Origin: Aureimonas frigidaquae
Lineage (GTDB): Bacteria; Pseudomonadota; Alphaproteobacteria; Rhizobiales; Rhizobiaceae
Assembly (NCBI RefSeq): GCF_001463905.1
Contig: NZ_BBWR01000018.1
Span: 62,001 to 126,000 of the forward strand
Reading direction: 5' to 3'
Length of the DNA stretch: 64,000 nt
Positions 1 through 8,739 of the stretch are shown here, one piece after another. Each line of letters opens with the position of its first letter. Positions within the stretch are counted from its first letter, which is position 1. The translations under genes were made by a program, and so were the position numbers. Below the pieces are notes generated by a model. It saw only the letters and a list, made by a program, of their open reading frames with translations. It did not search any database and was not told the DNA's origin.

Positions 1-742
1 CCATATAGCGGTTGGCCATGCCGACCCGCGCCGTCATCAGGACGCCGGCCAGCGCCGCCAGCCCGCCCGACAGGACGAAGCACCAGAACTCCACCCGTGC
101 GGGGCGGATGCCTGTTGCGCTGGCAGCGCGCGGATTGCCGCCGAGGAACAGGAGCCCACGGCCCGGCGCCGTCAGGCGCAGGAAGGCTTCGAACAGGACA
201 CAGAGCAGGAGCGCGAAGAGGAACAAGCCGGACAGGTTGCCAAAGCTCCATTGGCCGAGCGCGCTGAAGCCGGGCGGGAAGGATGTGAAGCCGGCCAGAA
301 GCTGCCCGGACATGACCACCTCGATCACGCCGCGCGTCATGTACAGGACGCCGAGCGTGACGATGAGGTGGTTGATGCCCACATAGGCGACCATCAATCC
401 GTTGAAGGCGCCGATGGCGAGGCCGAGGGCAAGCCCGGCGGCAACGGCCACGATTACCGGCGCGCCGGCATCCAGCGCCATGGCCGAGGCGATGCCCGAC
501 ACGCCCATCACCGCACCGACCGACAGGTCGAAGCGGCCGATCATGAACAGCGTCATCATGCCGAGCGCCACGATCAGATTGGGCGCGATGGCCGTCTGGA
601 GAGAGGCCAGATTGTTGGCGTTCAGGAAGGCCGGTGACAGGACGGCCAGAACGAGCGCCAGGACGAGCGCGGCGCAGAAGGTCAGTGCCTCCTGTTCCAG
701 GCGGCCATGGCGCAGGAATGTGAGCTTGGAACGCTTGGCCAT
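1..742 (-). CDS. Sugar ABC transporter permease, C-terminus beyond window
   Basis: This is an inner-membrane permease of the ribose/xylose type (BPD_transp_2 family). Translation from the ATG at 742 gives a basic N-terminus (MAKRSKLTF), hydrophobic segments, and the motif GRFDLSVGAVMG, which matches the conserved GGIDLSVGS loop of the family. The frame stays open to base 1, so roughly the last 80 residues are outside the window. It starts only 4 bases after the stop of the neighbouring permease. The transporter therefore probably uses two different permease subunits with one double ATPase. The family call is firm; the substrate is unknown. Confidence 0.88.
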   Translation of the reverse strand, partial: MAKRSKLTFLRHGRLEQEALTFCAALVLALVLAVLSPAFLNANNLASLQTAIAPNLIVALGMMTLFMIGRFDLSVGAVMGVSGIASAMALDAGAPVIVAVAAGLALGLAIGAFNGLMVAYVGINHLIVTLGVLYMTRGVIEVVMSGQLLAGFTSFPPGFSALGQWSFGNLSGLFLFALLLCVLFEAFLRLTAPGRGLLFLGGNPRAASATGIRPARVEFWCFVLSGGLAALAGVLMTARVGMANRYM

Positions 743-746
743 GGTC

Positions 747-1739
747 CTACCGGCTCCGGCGGTTGAGGATGGTGTCGAAGGCTACCGTCAGGATCAGGAG
801 AAGGCCGATGACGAATTGCTGGAAGACCGGCTCGATATCGTACATGATCATGCCGTTCAGAACGAGCGCCAGCAGAAGAAGGCCGAGCGCCGAGCCGCGC
901 AGGTCCCCCCGCCCGCCATACAGGCTCGCCCCGCCGATGATGGCAGCCGTCACCAGCACGAATTCGAGGCCGAGCCCCATCCGCACATCGGCATGGGTGA
1001 TGCGCGAGGCGGTGAAGATGCCCGCCAGGCCCGCCGTGACCGCGCTCAGCATGAAGGCGAGGATCTTGATCCGCCCCACGCGAATGCCGTGAATGGCGGC
1101 CGAACGGGCATTCTCGCCGATGAAGCACATGCGACGGAACAGGCCGGACTTGCGCTGGAACAGCCAGGCGATGAGCAGGATCGCCACCATGGCCACGATC
1201 GTGATGCGGATGTCGAAGAGGTCGGTCCGCGCAAGGCTGCGGAAGGCCCGCGGATAAGTCCGCCCGCCCAGATCATTGGCAATGACATTCGACAGGCCGC
1301 GCACGAGCAGCATGGTGCCGATGGTGAGCATCAGCGAGTTGATGTTGAAGCGCACGACCAGGAAGCCGTTGAGAAAGCCGATTGCGGCCGCCGCCATGAG
1401 CGCCACCCCGGCGGCCGGCCAGAAGCCCCATCCGCCAACGAGCAACGCGCCGGTCAGCGTGCCCGTCAGCGCGAAGACCGAGCCGACTGACAGATCGATC
1501 TCCTTCATGACCATCACATAGGTGAAGCCGATGATGGCGAGGAAATCGATGGAAACGCCGAACAGGATGGAGTTGAGGTTCTGCGCTGTCGCGAAGTTGG
1601 GACGCGTCAGCGCCAGGAACAGGAGCACGGCCGCCACCACCAGCGCCAGCGCCAGGATGTTGGAGCCAAAGCCCGGGCTTGCCACGCGCCGTGTCGCGGC
1701 GGCGGCTGCCGGCTTGTCGATGCTGCGGGCCAAACCCAT
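747..1739 (-). CDS. Sugar ABC transporter permease
   Basis: This is an integral inner-membrane permease of the RbsC/XylH type, about 330 residues, with eight or more hydrophobic segments. The family motif KEIDLSVGSVFA lies near residue 85, and IIGGASLYGGRGDL near the C-terminus is the usual cytoplasmic loop. The ATG at 1739 follows a good ribosome site (AGAAGG, 5 bases upstream). An in-frame ATG at 1760 overlaps the ATPase stop as ATGA and is an alternative that adds seven residues. It lies between the ATPase gene and a second permease gene, so it forms the membrane channel of this importer. Confidence 0.9.
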   Translation of the reverse strand: MGLARSIDKPAAAAATRRVASPGFGSNILALALVVAAVLLFLALTRPNFATAQNLNSILFGVSIDFLAIIGFTYVMVMKEIDLSVGSVFALTGTLTGALLVGGWGFWPAAGVALMAAAAIGFLNGFLVVRFNINSLMLTIGTMLLVRGLSNVIANDLGGRTYPRAFRSLARTDLFDIRITIVAMVAILLIAWLFQRKSGLFRRMCFIGENARSAAIHGIRVGRIKILAFMLSAVTAGLAGIFTASRITHADVRMGLGLEFVLVTAAIIGGASLYGGRGDLRGSALGLLLLALVLNGMIMYDIEPVFQQFVIGLLLILTVAFDTILNRRSR

Positions 1740-1756
1740 GTCGTCCTTCTCCCCCG

Positions 1757-3253
1757 TCATCGTCCGCCCGCCGCAAGCGCCATGACCGACTCTTCGCCGA
1801 GCTCGGCGCCGCTGACCTCGCCGGCACGCCTTCGCCCGCGCATCACGACGATCCGGTGCGACAGGCGCAGAAGCTCCGGCAGGTCGGAGGAAAAGACGAG
1901 AACCGCCTTCCCCTCTCCGGCCTGCCGGCGGATGATGTCGTGCACCTCCGCCTTTGCGCCCACATCGACACCGCGCGTCGGCTCGTTCAACACGATCACC
2001 TCCGGCGCGCTGGCCAGACAGGCCGACAGCATGACCTTCTGCTGATTGCCGCCGGAGAGCTGCCTTGGCCGCACCTGCGGCCCGGCCGTACGGATGGCGA
2101 AACGCTTGATATCGGCATCTGCCAGCGCGGCGACGCCGCGCTCCCGGACCAGGCCGAAGCGCGAGAGACGGGTTAGGACCGGCGCGGCGATATTGTCGGC
2201 GATGCTGCGCTCCATATAGAGGCCGGCATCCTTGCGGTTGCCGTTCAGGTAGCTCATGCCCCGGTGCATCAGTTCCGCCGGCGAAAGGTCCCGCACATCG
2301 AGCCCGCATAGGCGAAGCTGACCGGCGACCGGCGGCACGATGCCGAACAGGCCATGCGAAAATTCCTCCGCGCCCGAGCCCTCCAGGCCGAAAACCCCGA
2401 CGATCTCCCCCCGCGCGACCGACAGGTCCATATCCTCATAGGCATCCGGCAAAGTGAGGCCACGGACCTCCAGCGCCGGCGCACCCAGCGTTCCGCCGCC
2501 CGCCGCCATGGGCGCGCCATCCAGCGCACGCCCCACCATCCGCCGGATGAGATCGTCCTCCGAGAGCCCGTCATTGACGAGGGTTTCCACGAAGCGCCCG
2601 TCGCGCAGGACGGTGACGTGATCGGCCAGGGCCAGAACTTCCGGCAGCCGGTGCGACACGTAGAGGATCGTGTGGCCGGCGGCGCGCAGCCGCCCGATCA
2701 GGCCGATCAGCGTTTCGGCCTCGCGGTTGTTGAGCCCGGATGTCGGCTCGTCCAGGATCAGAAGCCCGGCATCGCTTTCGACGGCGCGCAGGATCTCCAC
2801 GATTTGCTGCTGCCCCGGCGTCAGCTCGGACAAAAGGCGCCGCGTATCCATGTCGAGGCCGAAGAGTGCCAAAAGTTCGGCGGCTCGGGCATGCATGCGG
2901 CGGAAGTCGATCCGCAGGCCGCGTCGCGGGATGCGCCCGGCAAAGATGTTCTCGGCCACGGACATGTTGGGAAAGACGGCCAGTTCCTGATGGACCATGG
3001 CGATATCGCCCCGGCTGCGCTCGGCAGCGTCGGTCGGGCGCCCGGACAGGCGGACCTCTCCGGAATCGGGCTCGACCTCGCCGCTGATCACCTTCAGCGT
3101 GGTGCTCTTCCCGGCCCCGTTCTCGCCCAATATGGCGTGCACCTCGCCGCGCCGGACGTGGAAGGACACGTCCTGGAGCGCGCGCACGGCGCCGTAGGTC
3201 TTGCTGACCCCGGACAGGCTGAGAATGGGCGGTATGGTGGCGCCTTGCGTCAT
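1757..3253 (-). CDS. Sugar ABC transporter ATP-binding protein, two ABC domains
   Basis: This cytoplasmic ATPase of the RbsA/XylG/MglA type (498 residues) energises the adjacent permeases. The first domain has Walker A GENGAGKS, the signature-like LTPGQQQIVEI and Walker B LLILDEPTSGL. The second domain has a degenerate Walker A (GLEGSGAEEF), a canonical LSGGNQQKV signature and VIVLNEPTRGVDVG. This asymmetry is normal for the family. The start at 3253 follows AAAGGCGAG; the frame is open further upstream, but that part does not resemble the family. The stop overlaps a possible ATG of the permease gene, indicating translational coupling. Confidence 0.93.
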   Translation of the reverse strand: MTQGATIPPILSLSGVSKTYGAVRALQDVSFHVRRGEVHAILGENGAGKSTTLKVISGEVEPDSGEVRLSGRPTDAAERSRGDIAMVHQELAVFPNMSVAENIFAGRIPRRGLRIDFRRMHARAAELLALFGLDMDTRRLLSELTPGQQQIVEILRAVESDAGLLILDEPTSGLNNREAETLIGLIGRLRAAGHTILYVSHRLPEVLALADHVTVLRDGRFVETLVNDGLSEDDLIRRMVGRALDGAPMAAGGGTLGAPALEVRGLTLPDAYEDMDLSVARGEIVGVFGLEGSGAEEFSHGLFGIVPPVAGQLRLCGLDVRDLSPAELMHRGMSYLNGNRKDAGLYMERSIADNIAAPVLTRLSRFGLVRERGVAALADADIKRFAIRTAGPQVRPRQLSGGNQQKVMLSACLASAPEVIVLNEPTRGVDVGAKAEVHDIIRRQAGEGKAVLVFSSDLPELLRLSHRIVVMRGRRRAGEVSGAELGEESVMALAAGGR

Positions 3254-3329
3254 GGCTCGCCTTTCGCGGAAGCGATCGGTCCCGTTGGAACCGCGCCGCG
3301 TGCCGTGTGGCGGCGGCGCGGTCGTGCGG

Positions 3330-4352
3330 TCAGTAGGTCGGGAGGTTGGACCGCAGGAAGCCTTCGACATTGTCACCGTCGATCACTTCGGTGCCCATAT
3401 AGACCCGGTCGGGGAACGGGTTGACGCCGGCTGCCGCGTTGTCGGCCGAGATCGGCACCCCGGCAAGGCCTACGGCCTGATCGTTGTAGGCTTCCAGGAA
3501 CTGGACGGCCATGAAGGCCTGCAGGGCCGTCTTGTTGATGATCGAGGCATCGATCACACCGTCGGCGATGCATTCCAGAACCGGGTCCTCGCGGTCATGC
3601 ACGATCACCGTCAGATCCGTGATGTCCTTGTCCAGCTCTTCCGCCGCCAGGCAGATGCCGGTTCCGGACGAGCTGTCCAACCCGACCACCGCGGTAATGT
3701 CGGGATAGGTGTTGAACATGGTCTTGGCGGCGTCGATGGCGGTCGAGGTCGTCGCCTTGTCGTCGATGCGGCCGGCCAGCGTCCATTGGCTGTTGGCGTC
3801 CAGATAGTCCTTCAGGCCCTGGAACTTGGCGTCGGTGTTGGAAGCACCCCAGTTGCCGGACGCCACATAGCTGCCGCTGTTGCCGCCCCGTGCGATCAGC
3901 TCCTTGGCCGTGTCGACGCCGGCCTCGTAATTGTCGAGCCCGATGAAGGTGAGCGCACCGCCATTGTCCGGCGTCACCGCCTCGATGACGATGACCGGGA
4001 TACCCTGCTCCATCGCACGGCGGATGCCCGGCACGGCGCCCGGCTCCCAGAGCGTGGTGATGATGCCGTCGGGCTTGCGGGCGATGGCCTGTTCGACGGC
4101 CTCGGCGCCGGCGACAGGGTCCCAGCCCTGCGGGCCGAGCCGCTCGATCGTCACGCCGAACTGCTTCTGCGCATAATCCATGCCGAGCAGGCTGTCCAAG
4201 AGATAGGGGTGGCCCTGCAACTGCGACGCATAGACATAGGTCCGGCCGCCGCCCTCCTGCGCGGATGCGGCGGCGACGATGGACAGCGATGCCGCCGCAA
4301 CGAGCGCGGCGGAACGAATGGACGTAAGACGCCCGCTGGATCTGATGGACAT
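3330..4352 (-). CDS. Periplasmic sugar-binding protein (Peripla_BP_4 type)
   Basis: This 340-residue solute-binding protein captures the substrate in the periplasm for the ABC transporter encoded just downstream. It has a signal peptide with an alanine-rich core ending in an A-A-S-A-Q cleavage context near residue 32. It then shows the two-lobed ribose/rhamnose-binding fold: KPDGIITTLWEP, GIPVIVIEAVTP, and ITAVVGLDSSSG in the second lobe. It is the first gene of the leftward transporter operon and diverges from the RpiR regulator, sharing an AT-rich 184-base region. LsrB/RhaS-like proteins are the nearest group I recognise. The ligand is unknown, perhaps a polyol or deoxy sugar given the enzymes across the promoter. 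Confidence 0.9.
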   Translation of the reverse strand: MSIRSSGRLTSIRSAALVAAASLSIVAAASAQEGGGRTYVYASQLQGHPYLLDSLLGMDYAQKQFGVTIERLGPQGWDPVAGAEAVEQAIARKPDGIITTLWEPGAVPGIRRAMEQGIPVIVIEAVTPDNGGALTFIGLDNYEAGVDTAKELIARGGNSGSYVASGNWGASNTDAKFQGLKDYLDANSQWTLAGRIDDKATTSTAIDAAKTMFNTYPDITAVVGLDSSSGTGICLAAEELDKDITDLTVIVHDREDPVLECIADGVIDASIINKTALQAFMAVQFLEAYNDQAVGLAGVPISADNAAAGVNPFPDRVYMGTEVIDGDNVEGFLRSNLPTY

Positions 4353-4476
4353 GCAAGTTTCCTCCCGGCGATGAGCGGCCGACCCCGCGCGGCGATGAAG
4401 CGGCGCGTCTCCCGGATCGGCTTGACCGAAGAGAAGCTAACAACGTGAAATTTACATGTCCATAAAATATTTTTCT

Positions 4477-4491
4477 TGAAAGTTATTTTCA
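4477..4491. promoter_or_regulatory. Inverted repeat, candidate RpiR-family operator
   Basis: The sequence TGAAA-N5-TTTCA is a perfect 5-base inverted repeat in the AT-rich divergent region between the binding-protein gene and the RpiR regulator gene. It lies about 45 bases before the regulator's TTG start. RpiR-family proteins commonly bind short palindromes in such divergent promoters. Assignment to this regulator is inferred from position alone. Confidence 0.4.
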
Positions 4492-4536
4492 GCGGCGGTT
4501 AGTTTCAGCCGTCGTCGATGTCGGAGGTGGGGCGCC

Positions 4537-5451
4537 TTGAAAGGCCAGCTGGGCATATTGGAGCACATTCAAAGTGTGCGGGGCAGCCTTAAGCCGACGC
4601 TGCAGCAGGTGGCCGATGCGGTGCTGGCGCAGCCCGACACGACGCGGCGCATGAACATCCGTGAGCTCGCATCCACCTGCGGCGTGTCGGAAGCCTCGAT
4701 CAGCCGCTTCGTGCGGGATATCGGCTTTTCCAACTATCGCAGCTTCCAGATCCGCATGCTGGAGGATGCGTCCAACGGGGTCTCCATGCCCCGCGGCGCG
4801 CCGGAAGAAGGCCAGATCTACGAGAATATCGGCCGTCACGACACGGCCGACACCATTCTGACCAAGGTCGCCCACCGCAATGCTGATATTGCCAGGGCTT
4901 GCCTTTCCACACTCGATCCGAAGGCGCTCGAAGACGCGGCAGGCCGGATCGCGGAAGCGAACGTTTTGTATTTTTTCGCAGCAGGCCTCTCGGCGCTGGC
5001 GGCCGAGAATGCGCTTCTGCGCTTCGCGCGGATCGGCAAGCCGGCCATCTTCCACCGGGATCGCAACAACCAGCTTCTCATCGCCGGCTCCCTGCCGCCG
5101 GGCGGACTGGCCATCGGCATCAGCGATTCGGGCCGCACGCACCAGACCGTGCAGGCCCTGAATGCCGCGCGGCAGGCCGGCCTTGGCACGGTTGCGCTGA
5201 CGGCTTTCGCCGATTCGCCGCTCGCGCGGCTCGCCGATATCGCGCTGATCACACCCGCCGGCTATGCGCCGGCTGGCGACGAGCCCATCCATGAAAGCAT
5301 GGTCAGCAAGTTCGGGCAGCTCCTCGCCATCGACGTCCTCTATTCCCTGTCTGCCCTGCGCAACTTCGACGCGGCGGCGCAAGCCGTGCGCCGGGGCGAT
5401 GCCATCATCCGCCAAAGCCGAACCGCGAGGCGCCAGAATGACCCGGAGTGA
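4537..5451 (+). CDS. RpiR/MurR-family transcriptional regulator with SIS domain
   Basis: This 304-residue DNA-binding regulator has an N-terminal RpiR helix-turn-helix (CGVSEASISRFVRDIG near residue 50) and a C-terminal SIS sugar-phosphate-binding domain (residues about 125-260). The family senses phosphosugars made by the pathway it controls. The start is TTG, with GGAGG nine bases upstream. It diverges from the sugar ABC transporter genes and overlaps the next dehydrogenase gene by 14 bases. It therefore very likely controls uptake and the first catabolic steps. The effector is unknown. Confidence 0.9.
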   Translation: MKGQLGILEHIQSVRGSLKPTLQQVADAVLAQPDTTRRMNIRELASTCGVSEASISRFVRDIGFSNYRSFQIRMLEDASNGVSMPRGAPEEGQIYENIGRHDTADTILTKVAHRNADIARACLSTLDPKALEDAAGRIAEANVLYFFAAGLSALAAENALLRFARIGKPAIFHRDRNNQLLIAGSLPPGGLAIGISDSGRTHQTVQALNAARQAGLGTVALTAFADSPLARLADIALITPAGYAPAGDEPIHESMVSKFGQLLAIDVLYSLSALRNFDAAAQAVRRGDAIIRQSRTARRQNDPE

Positions 5452-7003
5452 CATGCTCGCCATCAACCGACGCTGGCCCCATCGTGGCGGCACACTGGAA
5501 GCGCTTCTGACCGCGACGCCGGAAGACCAGCCCTGCCCCGCACCGGCAGCCGACGAGATCGTCGCACGGGTCGAGGCGGTCTCCATCTGCTCGTCCGATA
5601 TCAAGATCGTCCGGATGGGCGCGTCCCATCCGCTCTTTGCCGATGCGGCGGCCGATATCGACACGGTGCTCGGACATGAAGTGTGCCTGCGCGTCGTTGC
5701 CGTGGGCGCGCAGCAGGCAGCCCGCTTTCACCCCGGCCAGCGGCTCGGCCTGCAACCGGCGTTGCGCGTGGCGGGCAAGCGGCGCATCATCGGCATGGAC
5801 CTGCCGGGCGGCTTCGCGCAGCTCTTGCGCCTCGGCCCGGATGCGCTCGACGGCTATGTCATGGACGTTCCCGATACCCTGCCAGCGGCCGCCATCGCAC
5901 TGCTGGAGCCCTATGGCTGCGTCGAGCGGGCCTGGCGGCCCAATGCGCGCACGGCCCTGCAACCGGGCGGCCGGGCCCTGATCGTCAGCGCCGAAGGCAG
6001 CGAGGGCTTCGACTTGGCCGACGTGCCGGACTGGGCCGAGATCACCTGTGTGGGGCCTGCCCCCGCCTGGCTCGCCGATCGGCCGGCACGCTTGGTCGAC
6101 ACGCTGGAACAGCTGGCGCTGGCCGGCGAAAGCTTCGACGATATCCTGGCCCTCGGCTCAGTGACGGCGCAGTGTCTGACACGGCTCTGCGCCCTCATGG
6201 CCAACGGCGCGCTGCTCCTGCAGGCGCGCAGCGATGCCGCGCAAGGGCTGTCGCAGCTCGATCCGGCGCGCATCCATTACGACCAGCTCGCCTTCCTCGG
6301 AACGCGTGAGCGCCGCATCGAAACGGCTTTCGAACCGGTCCGCCAGCGATACGACGCCCGCCCCGGTGGGGTCGTGCTCGTCCACGGCGCCGGCGGCGCG
6401 ATGGGGCGGATCCACGTCCACCGGCTGCTGCAACTTGAAGACGGTCCGGCCACGATCATCGCATCGTCCCGCAAGGGCAAGCGTCTTGCGGATCTGACGG
6501 CCGACTTTGGGGACCTCGCAGCGCGGGCGGGCAAGCGCCTGGTGGTGACCGATACCGACAGCCTCGCCGACACGGTGGCGCGGCTGGCGCCGCAGGGCCT
6601 TTCCGATGCCGTGGTGGTGGCCCCCGATCCGGGCGCCGTGCGTCAGGCGGCGGGCTGGCTCGGGCATGGCGGCCTTCTCGCCGTCTTTGCCGGCTTTCCC
6701 TATGGCGAGCGGCTTTCCATCGATCTGTCCCGCGTGGCGCTGGACGGGCTGCGGCTGACGGGTTCGACCGGCTGCTCGCTCGCCGACATGGAATATGTCC
6801 TGGCGCGCGTGTCGTCCGGGCAGCTCGACCTGTCCGCCAACATCGCGGCGGTCGGCGGGCTCGACGCCCTGCCGCAGGCGCTCAAAGCCGTCGCGGACGG
6901 CAGCGTTTCGGGAAAGATCGTCATCTATCCGCAACGGCCGGATCTGCCGCTCGCGCCTGCGGATGGCTGGACCGTGGCCCGGGAAGCCGGACTGACCGGC
7001 TGA
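5438..7003 (+). CDS. Zinc-type MDR dehydrogenase, SorE-like, unusually long
   Basis: This protein of the medium-chain dehydrogenase/reductase superfamily most resembles sorbose-1-phosphate reductase (SorE). The N-terminal catalytic domain shows SICSSD, LGHEV and FHPGQRLGLQPAL, and LLEPYGCVERAW supplies the further glutamate typical of this group. At 521 residues it is about 100 longer than SorE proteins I know. It has two consecutive Rossmann-like segments. The first, near residue 185 (ALIVSAEGSEG), lacks a clean glycine motif. The second, near residue 310 (VVLVHGAGGAMG), is intact. It probably oxidises or reduces a polyol or ketose phosphate. The ATG at 5438 overlaps the regulator gene; 5453 is an alternative start. 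Confidence 0.75.
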   Translation: MTRSDMLAINRRWPHRGGTLEALLTATPEDQPCPAPAADEIVARVEAVSICSSDIKIVRMGASHPLFADAAADIDTVLGHEVCLRVVAVGAQQAARFHPGQRLGLQPALRVAGKRRIIGMDLPGGFAQLLRLGPDALDGYVMDVPDTLPAAAIALLEPYGCVERAWRPNARTALQPGGRALIVSAEGSEGFDLADVPDWAEITCVGPAPAWLADRPARLVDTLEQLALAGESFDDILALGSVTAQCLTRLCALMANGALLLQARSDAAQGLSQLDPARIHYDQLAFLGTRERRIETAFEPVRQRYDARPGGVVLVHGAGGAMGRIHVHRLLQLEDGPATIIASSRKGKRLADLTADFGDLAARAGKRLVVTDTDSLADTVARLAPQGLSDAVVVAPDPGAVRQAAGWLGHGGLLAVFAGFPYGERLSIDLSRVALDGLRLTGSTGCSLADMEYVLARVSSGQLDLSANIAAVGGLDALPQALKAVADGSVSGKIVIYPQRPDLPLAPADGWTVAREAGLTG

Positions 7004-7081
7004 CCGCGCCCGGGCGGCTCTCGGGAGCGGGCCGCAGACGGGCAGCGGGTGGAAGAACATGAAATGGGAGGAGGACGCACC

Positions 7082-8647
7082 GTGGTAACCCATGTGATCG
7101 GCATCGATATCGGCACCACCGGCACCAAGACCGGGGTCTACGACAGCCAGGGGCGCTGCGTCGGCGAGGCTTTCGAGGAATCCGTCCTGCATTACCCCCA
7201 GCCCGGCGCCGTCGAGCAGGACCCGGACGAGATTTTCCGCTCCGTCCTGTCCACCGTGCGCCGCGCGGTCGGGGCCGCCGGCATAGCGCCTGGCGATGTC
7301 GCGGCCCTGGCGATCAGCGGGCAGATGGCCGGCATCATGGCTATCGACGCCGACTGGAACCCCGTCACCCATTACGACAGCTGGCTGGACACACGCTGCG
7401 CGCCCTACCTTGCGGAGCTTGCCCCGCACGAGGACGATATCATCCGCACCTGCGGCATGGCGCTGGCCTTCAACCACGCGCCCAAGCTTCTTTACTGGCG
7501 GGACCGGAAAGACATCTGGAACCGCATCTGCCGCTTCGTGCAGCCGGCGGGTTTCGTCGCGGGCCGCCTGGCCGGGCTTGCCGGCGCGGATGCCTTCATG
7601 GACCGCACCTATGTGGCCTTTTCCGGCTTTGCCAGCGGGGAAACATCGCGCTGGAACGAGGAACTCCTCGGCCGTTTCGGCCTCGATACATCCAAGCTCC
7701 CCCGCATCGTCGAGCCCTGGGACATCATCGGCAGGGTGCAGCCGCAATGGGCGGAGGCGCTCGGCGTTGCCGCCGGCACGCCCATCGCGGCCGGCTGCGG
7801 CGATCAGAGCGCCAATGTGCTGGGCGGCGGCCTGGTGGACGAAGGCACGGTGTTCGATACGTCCGGCACTGCTGCGGTCTTTGCCACCGTCATCGGCCAT
7901 TTCGGCACCGACACGCGATACAAGTGCCTGATCACCTGCGGCCATGTCATTCCCGGACTGTATTTCCCGATGGCCTATCTGGCCGGTGGCGGGCTCAATC
8001 TGCGCTGGTTCCGCGATGTCCTGTCCCCGCGCGAAAAGGCCGAGTGGGAAACCAACGGCATCAACCCCTACGAGGCGTTGGGCGCTGCGGCCGAAACGAT
8101 CGCGCCGGGGTCCGAAGAGCTCATCTTCATGCCGCATCTGTCCGGGCGCAACACGCCCAACGATCCCACCATGCGCGGCGCGTTCCTGGGCCTGACCTGG
8201 CGGCACGACAAGGCGCACATGGTCCGTGCGATCATGGAGAGCATCGCCTATGAATACGCCGTCTACCTGCGCGCCGTGCGCGAGATCGCGCCGGATTACG
8301 ACCCCACCTTTGCGGTGAACATCGGCGGCGGCGCGCGGTCGGCCGTGCTGCGCCAGATCAAGGCCGACGCGCTCGGGCTCGACTATCATGGCCTGCCAGG
8401 CGATGAATTCGGAACGCTCGGCGCGGCCATCGTGGCCGGCCATGCCGTCGGCATCTTCCCCTCTCTGCGGGAAACGGCCCGGCGCTTTGCCGGCCAGACA
8501 CGGCCGCTCGCCACCTGCCGGCCGGAGGTGACCGCGCTCTACGCACCCTATGTGGACGCCTATATCGAGGCGATGGAATGCCTCTCGCCCTTCTACCAGC
8601 GCCTGCAGACGCGCTTGCGTGAGGCCGCACCGAAATCACATCCGTGA
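7082..8647 (+). CDS. FGGY-family carbohydrate kinase (first copy)
   Basis: This ATP-dependent sugar kinase of about 521 residues has the two actin-like domains of the FGGY family. The N-terminal phosphate loop is GIDIGTTGTKTGVYD. A conserved aspartate lies in CGDQSANVLGGG, and a C-terminal ATP-binding motif is VNIGGGARSAVLRQI. I chose the GTG at 7082 because GGGAGGAGG lies 7 bases upstream; an in-frame ATG at 7049 would add 11 residues not typical of the family. It lies 78 bases after the SorE-like gene. FGGY members act on ribulose, xylulose, glycerol, erythritol and others; this sequence does not tell which. Confidence 0.88.
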   Translation: MVTHVIGIDIGTTGTKTGVYDSQGRCVGEAFEESVLHYPQPGAVEQDPDEIFRSVLSTVRRAVGAAGIAPGDVAALAISGQMAGIMAIDADWNPVTHYDSWLDTRCAPYLAELAPHEDDIIRTCGMALAFNHAPKLLYWRDRKDIWNRICRFVQPAGFVAGRLAGLAGADAFMDRTYVAFSGFASGETSRWNEELLGRFGLDTSKLPRIVEPWDIIGRVQPQWAEALGVAAGTPIAAGCGDQSANVLGGGLVDEGTVFDTSGTAAVFATVIGHFGTDTRYKCLITCGHVIPGLYFPMAYLAGGGLNLRWFRDVLSPREKAEWETNGINPYEALGAAAETIAPGSEELIFMPHLSGRNTPNDPTMRGAFLGLTWRHDKAHMVRAIMESIAYEYAVYLRAVREIAPDYDPTFAVNIGGGARSAVLRQIKADALGLDYHGLPGDEFGTLGAAIVAGHAVGIFPSLRETARRFAGQTRPLATCRPEVTALYAPYVDAYIEAMECLSPFYQRLQTRLREAAPKSHP

Positions 8648-8648
8648 T
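8635..8648. promoter_or_regulatory. Inverted repeat at the end of the first kinase gene
   Basis: ATCAC-N4-GTGAT is a perfect inverted repeat overlapping the stop codon of the first kinase. It lies about 40 bases before a second inverted repeat and the start of the second gene group. It could be an upstream half of the operator region for the SorC regulator encoded downstream. That link is inferred. Confidence 0.3.
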
Positions 8649-8686
8649 ACAATGACACGAATGTAGATTTCTGCTTGCGCGCTCGT

Positions 8687-8705
8687 TTGTGGCGTAATAT
8701 CACAA
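8687..8705 (+). promoter_or_regulatory. Candidate promoter with inverted repeat before the GatD-like gene
   Basis: A near-consensus -10 element, TAATAT, lies at 8695-8700 within the inverted repeat TTGTG-N9-CACAA. A weak -35 (TGCTTG, 17-base spacing) lies at 8672-8677. The position, 35 bases before the dehydrogenase start in an intergenic gap of 92 bases, suggests an internal promoter. It would drive the genes from the GatD-like dehydrogenase to the HAD protein. A repressor bound here would block the -10 element. Confidence 0.4.
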
Positions 8706-8739
8706 GCGTGACACAACATGCATGCCATGGGAGGCTTCA

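Noticed and set aside
6158-8443. Open frame of 761 codons on the minus strand across the dehydrogenase and first kinase
   Set aside because: Both plus-strand genes have clear family motifs; the antisense frame has low-complexity arginine/glycine-rich composition and no motif.
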